Translations under genes and position numbers: made by a program
Assembly (NCBI RefSeq): GCF_000203795.2
Contig: NW_006281099.1
Location: forward strand, 2,173,774 to 2,237,773
Direction: 5' to 3'
DNA from: Batrachochytrium dendrobatidis JAM81
Taxonomy: Eukaryota > Chytridiomycota > Chytridiomycetes > Rhizophydiales
Length of the DNA: 64,000 nucleotides
Shown: piece by piece, positions 1 to 11,794 of the stretch
Position numbering within the stretch: the stretch's first letter is position 1
Layout: each line of letters opens with the position of its first letter
The notes under the pieces: model-generated
What the model saw: only the letters and a program-made list of their open reading frames with translations
Database searches by the model: none
Told to the model about the DNA's origin: nothing

Positions 1-131
1 AGTTTTCCTATTTAAAAATAAGTTTGCGAGTAACGAAGTGGCATCATCCTTTTTGTCATCGTTAGAGCAATCGACCTGCTCTCTCGAATAGCAACTTTTG
101 GACAAGATAACACCATTGGAAGGTGGCCAGT

Positions 132-2382
132 ATGCCGACTCTACGAAGAAACATTATTAAAGCCATTGGTCTTATGCCTGTTCTTTTTCTGCTTTTTCTT
201 ATTGGTACAATCTGTGGAGTTGGCTGTTTCTTACCACTGCTGGGCTGATATATTACAGTCTGAGCACTTTTATAAATGTACATTTTGGTTAACCCATCGT
301 TTACAACTAGCCTGGTCTTGGTATGCATTTGTAGTGCGTCTAAGCTGTAAGCTACCATTGAAGGATTGCATTCTTGTTGCAGCTGTAGTTGATCCTTTTC
401 TAATGCAGTGCTGTTTTGGTCAATTGTTAGTCACTAGCCTTACGGCTTCAATAGCAGGTATAATTGTCTGGACTAGTGAGTTGACTATCAATATAATACA
501 GAAACATCTTACCAGCCAGAAATGGTGCATCTTAGTATTGCTACTTTTCTACCATATTCAGCTAGCGCTGTTTATGTCGTCGTTTTATCTATCAGTAGTC
601 ACTTGCCCTGGCTCACCTTCCAAGGTAATAGTCTACTGAGTGATGTCTATTTTTCAAGTGTCTAGTTTGACTCATATTTGCTATAGACTCGAACTTGGAC
701 ACAACCCCATGGCTTGGACAGTGTCATGCCTCCGTTGATGCCCATCTATAGTAAGCGACTTGTAGCCAAAGTTCACTCAACTCCCATCAACATAGTAATG
801 ATGATCCCTATTTAGCTAGTTTAGATTCATCGAATTGCCCTGGATCTGCTGCAGAAGATCTTGAGCTTGGGCAGATTTCCACCACAGAATATACTGCAAT
901 TGAGGTCAAGAAGAATGGCCAACGGCGATTCTGCTCAAAATGCAATCTTTTAAAACCAGACCGCTGCCATCACTGTTCTGCCTGTGAGAGGTGAGCCTTG
1001 CTATCTACCAGCTTTTACACTCGAGTAATTGATCTGCTGACATTCTTGTGTTTGGGTTCTTGGTCTGCTCATGTTGAATTTACAGATGTATCCTCAAAAT
1101 GGATCATCACTGTCCTTGGGTGAATAACTGCATTGGGTTCTTCAACTATAAATACTTTTGCTTGTTTATACTGCATGGTTTCCTCTATTGCCTGTTTATA
1201 TTTTTAGCATCCATGTCCATGATCTGGCCTCCGTTTGCTGTCCAGTCCAGAATGGTATGCATGCCGTCGTACTGGCATCTAATTGTCCATTACAAGGAGG
1301 ATGTAACTCATTGCGTCTTTGATACTTTGTTTTATAGGAGTTGTTCTTGGATGTACATGTCTTGCTGGTGGTGTTTGCGGCAGGACTTTTTGCAATATGC
1401 TTGCTCATTTTTATGGTTGTACATGGATATTATCTTGCGTGCAATCGCACCACAATAGAGATGCTGGAAAGCAATAGAGCCGTCCGGCTTGGCGATGAAA
1501 TCATTCAGATTCCACACAATGTAAATATCTACTCATTAGGGGCAAGTTTGAATTTTAAACAGGTATTTGGCAATCAACCCTGGAAATGGTTACTACCCTT
1601 TCCATCATCGTAAGTGTATTCATTTGCGTGCCACATTAGATTATTTAACTGTATTCATGTAAAATGCAACATTTTTGTATTTATCCTACAGTCTCTATCT
1701 TGCTTTGGAATAGACAATGGTTAAATATCTGTTGCATTTCCTACTAGAAATTGATTTTGGTTGACATTCTCAGTTCCTTTTCCAAGCACAACGTCCATAT
1801 GATGTACAAATCAAACTGGTCTGGAGCGCGTTCGTCTTCACTTTTGGTAAATCGTACATTGTACGATCACCAGATTCATCCGTTGCAATCCAAATATTGG
1901 ATTCAATTTCCATCAATACAACTTGGTACAAATCCCATTTTGTTGTATTCTAAAATACCGCAGATATTTGCGCACTAGTTTAAGAAACCAAAAACTGCAC
2001 ATGCCAGGAATGCAACAACTGTTTTCATGCCAACCACTTAATATTGCGATGTTTGGTTTGGGAAGTTGGAGATTGAACAATTGTCAAGGATGTGGAATGT
2101 GCTGGAATTGTGATGTGAACATTTGGTATTTTTATACAAAAATGAGCAATGTTCAGTCAACTTTGATAGGTTCAGAGGACGCAGTGTTGACCTATGAATT
2201 TAGTGGGAGCTAATGTCAATTATTCCATGAGACTGGCAGTTTATTATACATTGACATCACTACTTGGTGTTTCATTTTACGTGAATACGTCTGTAACTGG
2301 ATTTAACAATATCATGATTTTTAGGATTGGTGATGGATACACATTTCCTATTAGCCAAGTTCGACTTTCGCGATTGAAATAA
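132..2382 (+). CDS. DHHC-type protein S-palmitoyltransferase, multi-exon
   Basis: Integral-membrane enzyme that attaches palmitate to cysteines of target proteins at Golgi, vacuole or plasma membrane. Exon 1 (132-204) encodes a first membrane segment and joins in phase to 311 onward (AWSWYAFV), a typical DHHC start. A later exon ending at 624 carries the second membrane segment and CPGSPSK, the usual post-TM2 'PG' motif. The cysteine-rich domain reads [23 protein letters not shown] (exon ending about 991), then [17 protein letters not shown] after 1085, so the catalytic DHHC is intact. Two more hydrophobic stretches follow. The last coding exon (2325-2382, IGDGYTFPI...) joins the exon ending at 1609 in phase, and GDGYxFP is a known C-terminal motif of this family. 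The intron 1610-2324 is long because it holds a transposable element. Some middle exon borders (around 330-490 and 625-880) are not resolved. The family is sure; the specific PFA/SWF paralogue is not. Confidence 0.88.
1646..2293 (+). mobile_element. MITE-like element, copy A (inside DHHC intron)
   Basis: Left end near TGTATTCATGTAAAATGC and right end TTTCATTTTACGTGAATACG form imperfect terminal inverted repeats; TA follows the right end. The element is 648 bp with no coding capacity beyond short chance frames. It is about 98-99% identical over its whole length to copy B at 5577-6224 (I see only a handful of substitutions), so one copy is recent. It lies wholly within intron 1610-2324, and the flanking exons still join in phase. 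Confidence 0.85.
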
Positions 2383-2939
2383 ACATGAACTATGGTTGTG
2401 TTTTCAAAAATGATTAAATCTGTTTATCCTGCCATAGTATAAAATCTGAGACTTTGTGCAATCTTTTATTTCTAAACTATAAATTGATGCAGCTACAAAA
2501 CCTATGCGGCTGAATGATTTTTATTTAAACCCATACATTGTAACACTACTAACCTTTCTAGAGTTTTCAATCGTAGAAAGTAAAAAAGCATGTTTCAATA
2601 TTTTTTGATTTGGCACCATAGTGAGCCTGCAGTCTGTCTCAGATAGCTCTAGACCAGAGTCAAGGAGAATCACGTGCCAATATAACCAGACTTTTTTGCT
2701 TTTGCGACTTTACCTAAAAGACTGAAAGTCATGGTTGAGCTTACTTCGCAGCGAGTCCGTAAGTGTTATTTAGAGGGCTGTCTTGCCTAGCTAGTACAGA
2801 TGAGTTCTAGCTCTGGATTTTTGCTTATTTATGAGTTTACCATTCGAATTTATATTGCCTTTTGATTGAATGCATGCTTAATACCTATTTCAACCGGTCT
2901 TGATTAGTCAAAGGACCTTCCAAGTCATTTGCTCCCAAG
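2383..2939. other. Intergenic region with a possible BDP1 first exon
   Basis: Mostly AT-rich spacer. An ATG at 2731 opens nine codons ending at a consensus GTAAGT donor (2759). Splicing to an acceptor at 2907 (TGATTAG) would give an in-frame extension, LKGPSKSFAPK, running into the methionine at 2940. This may be the true 5' exon of the next gene. Confidence 0.4.
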
Positions 2940-5506
2940 ATGAAACCTAGAATACCTGGGCGTCGCTCAGAGACTACTAATTCCACAGCTTCAACACACT
3001 CATCCCAGTCTCAATCAAATCCTGCTAAAACAGTTACATTTCTGGAGCCATCTTCACTTGTTTCTAGTCACCAAAAACCATCACCTCAAGCCTCTGATAC
3101 TATTTATAGCTCCATTCAAACCACAATTTCTTCAAAACTCAATGTCCAAAGCTCTGATGGTTTAGTCACATTATCATCTCCAATTAGATCTTCTTCTAAG
3201 CAACCTTCTCCGATTGAAGCTCCTTCAAACTCGACCACTGCCAGCCAGCCAGCAGATCTTGATGTCGGCTTAATCAACCCCATGCCTGAATATATGACTT
3301 CACAATCCCAGCCAGCTGACAGCATACATTCCCCTAAAGAAACTGATATAACCATACCTAGCACATTTAAACCAATCAAGATAGTTGGAGCTAGACCTAC
3401 AGGCCGACCATCAATTCGAGCTTCTCGACCTTTAGAACGACACAACACCGATATCAATCGGAAAACACCTCTGGTATCTCAAGTACCTGAATCTTGTTCA
3501 ATATTACAATTGCCTCATCGAGATTGTGAAAATATACAAGGTACATACTTATTCGTGTCTGGGTGAATGGGGAAGAGTTACTTTGCTGAACTAACAGTGC
3601 TGTTGATAGTAGAGCCCTCTTGTTCAAATGTAATGGTAATTTGGTTTTTTTTGAATCCTATCATTAGATATTTATTTAATTGGGGTTTCACTTTGTATAG
3701 TCACAGTTGATTGAAGATGGATTACATAAACAAGTCGGATCAAAATCTACAGTAGTAGGGAACAGCACAGTAGGCTTTACACAAGATTTTTTGGTACAAA
3801 CCGTCACACATGAATATGACAATTCAACGAGCTCTAGTGCTCCAGTTCCCACATTGGCAGCATCGCATATACAACAACCTGTTGCGTCACAGGATGAACC
3901 GTTTTTGGTATGCAAGATAACCACTACACATTCAATACAATCTATTTTGCATTGATTTGAAAAGTTATTTATTAACACATTTTGCTCAATCAGGCACGTT
4001 CAACGAGAGTGGTTACTTCTCGAGCAAAGGTTTTTGTTGGGTCAAGTCGACAGTCAACCAGTTCAACCGCCGGGCCAAATACACACTCTTTAACTTTAAA
4101 ATCTTCACCAATGACCCCATTGTCTAATACTCCCGTTTTAGCCTCTGATATTGGCCTTCTTACTATGAAACAACTTGCAGTGAATCGATTGATGATTGGT
4201 GAAATCTCGAAATATGAAAAGGCCCGCCAATTAAAAGTTAAAGAATATAAAAAGAGAAAACGAAGTGTAGACATTGGCTCCAATGTAGATCTTTCGACTC
4301 TACCGCTGAATCCGTTAAAGTCGAGTAGCTCAGATGGCTTGTCCTCTGAAACAAACTCGCTACTGCCCTCAAAGTGGGTGATTTTTGTTGCAGTTCAACA
4401 CCGGCCGTATTTTATTGTTGAATGTATGCTATATTAACTAACCGTTGTTGAATTTTAGTGGACCCCGTTTGCGAATTATAGACGGTCAGATTCGTATTGA
4501 CGAGACTTCCTTGGTGCTGACTCAGAGCGGACAGGAGCCTTTGGAGGAGCTGCAGCGCGTAGAAGAGGGTCCGCAACGATACGTTACTAGTGCTTCCTTT
4601 CGTACGCGAAAGATGCCTCGGAAAGTGTTATGGAGTAAAGCCATGACTGAGCGATTTTTTGATGTAGGTTTTGAGGCACTGCTTTGTTTGAGACTTTTTT
4701 AAACAAGCATGTGTTGACAATCATTTAATTTTATACAGGGCCTTTCATATTTTGGAACGGACTTCAATACCATTGCGTTAATGTTTCCAGGGATGTCGCG
4801 AAACCATATTAAACTCAAATTTGTATCTGAAGAGGTAGCAAACCCCAAACGAGTGACTTTTGCCATTCTTAACAAACGCGTTCCAGGAGATGATATTCGG
4901 AGTCGCATGATGGGCATGATTGCAAAAAAAAAGGCACTCAACACCGAGTTGTATTTGGGACATTTGAAACAGGATGATACTGTGGACGTAAAACCCAATA
5001 TATCCGCCATTCCCTCCCAGACCTCTGATCAAAATAATCAAAATAGTAAGCAGGATACTGTTGAAAGTGAACCTTTAGACCATGCGCGTACCCAGATTCA
5101 TCAGGATGCTTTTAAAACTGTCAGTCCTGGATTGGTATCCAATAAAATCAAAGACAGCAGTGTTTATGCGCTACCTGCCTCTCTTGCCAATGCAGAGCTT
5201 CTTCGGATAAGTTCGCGTCCCATGCTAGGATCTGTGAAGCCTAGAATTGGTCCAAATCCACGAGTACGCCGCCCAGTTCAGACACAATCCCATAAAATTC
5301 CTCCTAATGAATCAGAGACTGCTATATCTTTGAGCACTACATCACAGGCACCGCTTACTGATGATGCAGCGATTCTTATCAAGTCTGCCCAAGCGGCCAG
5401 CGCTCCTGCAACAATGGTTGTGCCAACTAAAGATGGAAAGACTATCCGGCCGAGTATCACACTGCCCCATCGTAAACCAAGTAGTAATCTCAAAAACAAT
5501 GCATAG
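2940..5506 (+). CDS. BDP1: Transcription factor TFIIIB subunit B'' (BDP1), SANT domain
   Basis: BDP1 is the third TFIIIB subunit (with TBP and BRF1) and is needed to open promoters for RNA polymerase III (tRNA, 5S). The N-terminal part (2940 to about 3550, 3707-3907) is Ser/Thr/Pro-rich and disordered. Exon 3994-4373 holds a basic stretch (KVKEYKKRKRS). Exon 4459-4663 begins with GPRLRIIDGQIRIDE, the conserved BDP1 segment before the SANT domain. The SANT domain spans the junction 4663/4739: WSKAMTERFFD then GLSYFGTDFNTIALMFPGMS and RNHIKLKF. Exon 5 runs 4739-5506 with a low-complexity tail. The exon 3 to 5 junctions are all in phase. The first junction (about 3540-3554 to 3707) is uncertain. 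The start may lie upstream at 2731. Function is confident from the SANT and IDGQI motifs. Confidence 0.88.
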
Positions 5507-5576
5507 TTGACTCACATTCAGCAAGCTTAAAATTTTATACATCCATACAACTTTGCATCACAAATAACATATTTTA

Positions 5577-6224
5577 CAGCTATATTCATGTAAAATGCAA
5601 CATTTTTGTATTTATCCTACAGTCTCTATCTTGCTTTGGAATAGACAATGGTTAAATATCTGTTGCATTTCCTACTAGAAATTGATTTTGGTTGACATTC
5701 TCAGTTTCTTTTCCAAGCACAACGTCCATATGATGTACAAATCAAACTGGTCTGGAGCGCGTTCGTCTTCACTTTTGGTAAATCGTACATTGTACGATCA
5801 CCAGATTCATCCGTTGCAATCCAAATATTGGATTCAATTTCCATCAATACAACTTGGTACAAATCCCATTTTGTTGTATTCTAAAATACCGTAGATATTT
5901 GCGCACCAGTTTAAGAAACCAAAAACTGCACATGCCAGGAATGCAACAACTGTTTTCATGCCAACCACTTAATATTGCGATGTTTGGTTTGGAAAGTTGG
6001 AGATTGAACAAGTGTCAAGGATGTGGAATGTGCTGGAATTGTGATGTGAACATTTGGTATTTTTATACAAAAATGAGCAATGTTCAGTCAACTTTGATAG
6101 GTTCAGAGGACGCAGTGTTGACCTATGAATTTAGTGGGAGCTAATGTCAATTATTCCATGAGACTGGCAGTTTATTATACATTGACATCACTACTTGGTG
6201 TTTCATTTTACGTGAATACACCTG
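5577..6224 (+). mobile_element. MITE-like element, copy B (between convergent genes)
   Basis: 648 bp, flanked by TA on both sides (5575-5576 and 6225-6226). It starts CAGCTATATTCATGTAAAAT and ends TTTACGTGAATACACCTG. It is near identical to copy A 3.9 kb upstream in the same orientation. It sits in the convergent spacer between BDP1 and the LIM-RapGAP gene and ends 83 bp from the latter's stop codon. The TA duplication and CAG-start ends suggest mobilisation by a Tc1/mariner-type transposase, which is an inference; no transposase is encoded here. Confidence 0.85.
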
Positions 6225-6306
6225 TAAATGTAACCATATTCCATACATTAGCATGCATTTATTCTGTAATCTATTAAAAATTATTTGACAGCAAAGCTCC
6301 TTGCAT

Positions 6307-9300
6307 TTAAGATTCCATAGCAGTTGCACCATTTGTTGGTATCGCTGGATTATTGTTAAATGATAGATGTTCTTCGGAAGTATGGTATCCACTTGATCCA
6401 TATACGGCCTGACTCAACGCATCATCATGCAGTGCCAGCGTTGTTGCAGTTGCATCTGGACCAGTATTGTCCGACTGCCAGAGAGTATCTGTTTTAAATA
6501 AACATGCTAGTTTGGTTTTTAGATGTGCAATTTATTCAAAAACACATATAAAGTTAGTCATCAGTTTTATACCTTTAGATTGTTGTTGCTCAAATTCGTT
6601 TTGACTGTCCAAGGTGATAATTAGTTTTGACGCGGCTCCAATGCTACTTTCAAAGTCGGGAAAATCAATTTCATTATGTGCAGATGAGCTACCAACGGTA
6701 TTACTATTTTGCATTGGGCTTGAAGGGCTTTGATTAGTCACAGCCAATTGGTTACTGTCGGGTGATGCTAAAACTACACATTTTTCTGCTTGCATCTTTA
6801 TATTTGATGTTGAGCTGTTGGCATCATTTGAACTGTTTATGGCACCTTTTATGGTCACATCATTTGTTGAGGCCGATAAATGCGGTGTTTGAATGCGAAG
6901 ATTATTGGCTGATGTATGACGCAATAATTTTCCAATGTGTGTTCCTGCTTGTGAGATTCCGTGATTGGTATAGGATGCTAAAGTAGAAGGAGATCCACAG
7001 GCAGCCGATGAACCGCTGTCATGATCTTTGGATTTAAATTTTTCGTGAGAAGGTCCCGCAAAAGATCCATTTCGTGATGACCTACGACTGACACTTCCAT
7101 AAAACTCTTCAATTATGTCATCAAATAGTGTGCGATAGGTTCGTTGATGTGGCTTAGCAAACTTTGGTGCCTTGTAAGCAGAGTTTTCTCCATTAATAAC
7201 TAGGAACGAGTAAGCATGTAATAGTCAAAGTTTGCCTACAATTAATTTAATATTCATACTTACGTTTACAAAACAAAAATTCGCGCATTTCATTCATATC
7301 CACAAACACAGAAGGCTCTGGAAGTGAAGGGCCAAATCGTAAAACATCAGCATTTGATGTAATTGAAACTCGGTATCCAGTATCATTATTTTCAAGGTCT
7401 GAGGATTTGTTCAGAGCCGGGAGGTTTTTTTCTTGCTTAATTACAACAAAAATATGCGTAAACTGGCTACGAATAGCGCGTGGATCAAACTGAGCATCAT
7501 CTTCAAGATACATAATGTTGATGATATCTAAATAAAATGTTGGTAAGTAGTATAGAAACATGTGTCTATTGAAATTAAAGCCTATAGGTGTATACCATTT
7601 CCGATATGTCGCTTGCGTTCAATTTGCTGATCATCATCAGGAACAAATGGCAAAAGTGTGGCTACATGAAACATGATTTCAAAAGAGCGCCATGTGGTGC
7701 CTATTGAATAAAGCCCTGTACGATCGTTTGATACATCCAGACCGCCAGCATAACCTTTGTAACCTTTCAGCTCCACTCTATCTCCCATAATATCAAGAAA
7801 TTTATTGTATCCTTTGCTCCCCTCCACTAGGGCGGTTGACGTTTTACAAGTGTTGAATATTATTAGACTCGAGTGTAACCTTGGTGTATGACAATCCAAA
7901 GATATTAAAAGCTATACGTACCATTTTGCAGAAACTCATTATCGGTTTTCTGCCCCGGCTTGACCAGCAATACGCCAAATTTATATCTTGAACAGTACTA
8001 CTCCAGCGTAATTTACATGCATCAATATAGTTTCATCGTTATTTTGTAGTTGACATACTAAAGCTTACCCTTAATTCGTCTAATGAAAGAATTTTTTTTT
8101 CAATGGCTTTGTCTTCTACGGTTTTGAGTTTGGTTGGATTTATGTCTTTGTGAAGTAGCTGCAAAACTGACCTAGTGGATACTTTTCCAAGCAAAGGTTT
8201 TTTGATTTGTGCAAGCTGAATCAATTCCCGTTTTTCGGGTTGCTGAAAAGGATGTCGACAATAATATTAGTAAACATGGAAGTAGCTCAAGTTTTTGTTG
8301 TAAAATCAGGTTTACCTACATCCTTAATTCGAAGAATGGCACGATAGCTTCCCTCTGTGATTTGGTCTTTTGAATCTCCAAGCTGAGCTGGTTTTTCGAC
8401 GTAGTCTTCTTTTCGCAGAGAAATAATTACAGAACCAAGTTTTTCTAAAATACCAACATATGTAATGTGATCTTGATACAGGAGGCTTGGTCAGTTTAAT
8501 AGTCTATGGGTTTCAGCTATATACCCCACTTACTTTTGTTCATAAAATATCGACGATAGTATTGCGCATCTGCAACATGTTCAAGAATATAATCCTGGTA
8601 TAAGTTTTTAAATATGGGTGATTTTTCCTCTTGTTTAATGGAATCATCGTATGTACCCTCTTCTCGAAACCCGGTGGTAGGTTTCACCATAAGCTGTCAA
8701 GTGAGGTACATAGTATCCAGTGAAGTCTCGAGTTAGTAAATTTAGAAAAAGCGTAGCAATGTACTATTTTGTAGGCTTACCTTTTTCTCATTTTGCGGAT
8801 ATCTACGCATTACAAACTCAACATTGGTATTGATATTGCTGAGTAGATGACGAAATTCGTCTAGCCCTTTTGAACTCCCAAACGTAGATTCGCTTGTCCA
8901 TTCTTTTTCAAACTTCAACAGTTCAATTCCATTGCGACGTAGATCTACCACAGTCACCACCGAATTTGTCAATTCAATCAGTTCTCGTAAGCTTTCTCGT
9001 GACGTCTTGAAGTGGGTTGAAAAAGTTGAGATTATGACTTTTCGGTTTTCTATAGGAGTGTTTTGTAACTTTTCATAGTAATGCAGTAGCTCGCGAGCAC
9101 TTGATTTTATTTTAAATTGAAGATCCGCCAATTTTCGAGTTGCTAAGTTATTTTAGTGTAGCAATGATCAATATCCAAGTTATAATTAAACGGATTCACT
9201 GTTATTTCTTACTTTCAGAAGATTCTACTTCATGGTTTAATCCCTTTTTTGGTGCTGCAGCTGTATCATCCAGACTGATTCCTATAGCGTTTTGAATTGA

Positions 9301-11304
9301 TCTTATTTCAAAAACAAATGTGATTTTTGCTCAGTAAGAATTATAAACCTATAGTACAATTAAATTAGAATTGACACTTTTTTACTTACTTTGTAAACCC
9401 ATTGTATGAATTATCCAACAAGGGAGATGTAACTAAATTATTTATGCCAAGTTGCTCCGAGTGCAACGCATGTGTACCAGTGGCTTTATATTCACATATA
9501 TGAGCAGACTGTTACTATGGGTAAACCATTTTATATAAAACGGTAGCTATGTACATACCAAAATTTCTTCCTCTTGAACAGTTAAGATCTGAAGGACTAT
9601 ATGCGATAGGGCTCCTAGGACCTCTTCTCATGTTATCGCGATCACTAGCCTCTTTAGCTTTTGTCTCGAAAGCAACCAGCGTGTCTGATACCTTCCAGGG
9701 AAGCATAGTAGACCTGCTCCCCCAGCGGAAATTTCCCAAATGATTTTCTCGTAGTTCGGCTGAAGCAGGCGGGATAGAATGATTTCCCAAAGCATGCGAT
9801 ATAGGTGTGTTTGACGGCTGTCGTACACTGTCAGGATTTGTTTGAATCTTAAGTTCAGGGGTGTCATGACTTTTTACATCGGTAGTTGCTGGCTTTACGT
9901 CAGGGTGCGATTGAAACCCATTAAATAGTCTGGAAATTGATCCAAGTGTGCTTGCTCGTTTTCGAGTAAGTACACTTCCTTCTAGCTCTGTATTTGAAAT
10001 ATTGGATTGAGCAAAATTTGGTTCAAGGTTACTACTTGGATAATCTTGCGTGACAGCTGTGCTCTTGTTATAATCTAGGTCAGTTATGTCTTTGTCAGAT
10101 ACTGTTTCTGGACTTGGGCCAATACTTTTTTTAGATTTAAAGATGGCAGACAATCGATTTTGAGAAGTTGATTTAGACATGGCAGGGCGAGATCTTGACT
10201 TTACCATTCCTATATCACAGGATGGCTTGATGGGAGTCATTGTCGTGGTAGATTTTTCAGATAAATTATTGTCTGTGCCTGAATTAGACTTGCTTTCAAG
10301 TGAGCTTATAAATCCATCACTGCTCTGATTTGGTACTCTATTGGAATCCTGTTTGAACTTTAACATATCTGGCTTTCCTGCATGTAATACTCTATTGGCA
10401 AGCTCTTCTGGTGATATAGATTCATCTACAAAGGTTGATAGTGGAGTCAATACTACGGCGCTTTTGTCCATTAGTATGGGTGTAGATCCATGATCATCAC
10501 AGTCTGTGGGGAGTTGATCTCCACTACAGCCTGCGACATCTTGGCTATCAGACTGATAAAGCGTTCTTGAAATCGACTTTTTGATTTTCGCAAAAGCTTT
10601 TGTAATATTTCCTGATCGCTCCTCTTTGGTTACAGTGATGGGAGACGTATATGAATTATTGCCTGCCTCGAACTTTTCCGAAAATGGCCTTGTTTCAATA
10701 TCCAAGGTTTTATGCGTATCTGCTATACTCGTGTCCCGGGGTATATGGTTCGAGCAGTAAAAGCTACCCTTGTATGAAACATAGTTATTTATGGCCAAAG
10801 TCTTTTTACACGCTGTGCATTTAAAACACTAGAGTCGAGCATATCCATTTGATGGGTAGATATTGTAAATACTCGACTCATGATATCAAATTAGGTTTCA
10901 GCAACAATGGGAGCAAGTACATACAGTTCGGTGGAAAGTTTTTCCTTCAGCCACAGCTGACTCCATAGCATAGCTTTGTCGAATTCCAATAAAACATAGG
11001 ATAAGAATATAGCCCCAAAAAATAGGTCATCATGGTTTCAGAACCAAGATGTATTAGTCGAATTCAATAGTGTTTGCAGTTGTACCAAAGTAAAATGACA
11101 GTCAAGATATTGTGATGTACATGTACAGATATGATGGTTAATGAAGACGCGGATTCATTTATACAGATATATAGTTGAGAGCAAAAAAGCATAAGTGGAT
11201 ACAAGATATAGTGTATATAATGGGTTTAAAGAGTAGTTGGTGTGATGTACTTACACTACCCTAGAGCAACGAATACATATTGTACGCTCAGTTTCTCCTG
11301 TCAT
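6307..11304 (-). CDS. LIM-domain / Rap-GTPase-activating protein (LIM-RapGAP)
   Basis: Predicted activator of GTP hydrolysis on Rap/Ras-like GTPases, with a protein-binding LIM domain. The start at 11304 gives MTGETERTICIRCSR. Exons 11304-11255, 10973-10925 and 10828 onward join in phase to a full LIM zinc-binding domain (C-x2-C-x17-H-x2-C-x2-C-x2-C ... YCSNH). A roughly 400-residue Ser/Thr-rich linker follows (10798-9560). Exons near 9490-9387 (HSEQLGINNL...NGFTK), 9310-9225 (SIQNAIGISL...) and 9137-8780 join in phase. The helical region (8780-9130) precedes the RapGAP domain: LKGYKGYAGGLDVSNDRTG, the catalytic-Asn helix SNDRTG, EIMFHVATLLPFVPDDDQQIERKRHIGN (7590-7790), then FDPRAIRSQFTHIFVVI and FGPSLPEPSVF (7270-7540). 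The tail is low complexity and ends with the stop at 6307. Total is well over 1,000 residues. I see no frame break. Exon borders in 8040-8700 and 6480-6580 are approximate. Confidence 0.85.
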
Positions 11305-11348
11305 ACCTGCCGTAAGTTGTTTCCAATAGCCACTTTGGTCGTGTTTTA

Positions 11349-11677
11349 CAGCCGTATTCACGTAAAATGGAACATTTTTCTGTATTTATCTTGGTGATTT
11401 CCTTATTTTGCTTTGGAATAAAAAATGGTTAAATATTCAGTGCTTTCCTACTACAAATTGATTGCTTTAATTGACATTCTCAATATTCTTTCAAACACAA
11501 CGCTCATTATATGATGCGCACAAATTATAGTTTGAGCCAAAATTATCATTTTCTCCACTTTTGGCGTAGCCATACATTGTACGATTACCGAGTTTGACTC
11601 AATATCTGAATCGCATGAATGAATCTGAGCTCAAACTCTAAAGCCATTCGATGCTCCGCTTTGCGTGAATACGACTG
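11349..11677 (+). mobile_element. MITE-like element, copy C (bidirectional promoter)
   Basis: 329 bp, the shortest copy. It starts CAGCCGTATTCACGTAAAAT after TA (11347-11348) and ends TTTGCGTGAATACGACTG. It keeps the family's left half (GCTTTGGAATA, TGGTTAAATATTC, CTACAAATTGATT, ACATTGTACGAT) but lacks most of the right half. It occupies most of the 490-bp gap between the divergent LIM-RapGAP start (11304) and the PHD-protein start (11795). Confidence 0.8.
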
Positions 11678-11794
11678 ATCAAAAAACTACAAGTGACTGC
11701 AAGTCATGTGATGTAGGCTGGACAACTCAACTTTAACTAGTTGCGAATTCTTGCTCAATAGCAGCAATTTGATCGTCTGCCATTCAAATTCTCA

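Noticed and set aside
1751..2382. Frames encoding [10 protein letters not shown]..., MVQIPFCC... (and twins at 5682-6144)
   Set aside because: They lie in MITE copies A and B; frames overlap, lack family resemblance and repeat only because the DNA does.
9387..9404. Separate RapGAP start at ATG GGT TTA near 9402
   Set aside because: Its phase does not join the next exon without a stop; the overlapping NSYNGFTK frame does, which links LIM and RapGAP.
9515..10798. 427-codon frame as a stand-alone gene
   Set aside because: It is the linker exon of the LIM-RapGAP gene; its first residues finish a LIM domain begun in upstream exons.
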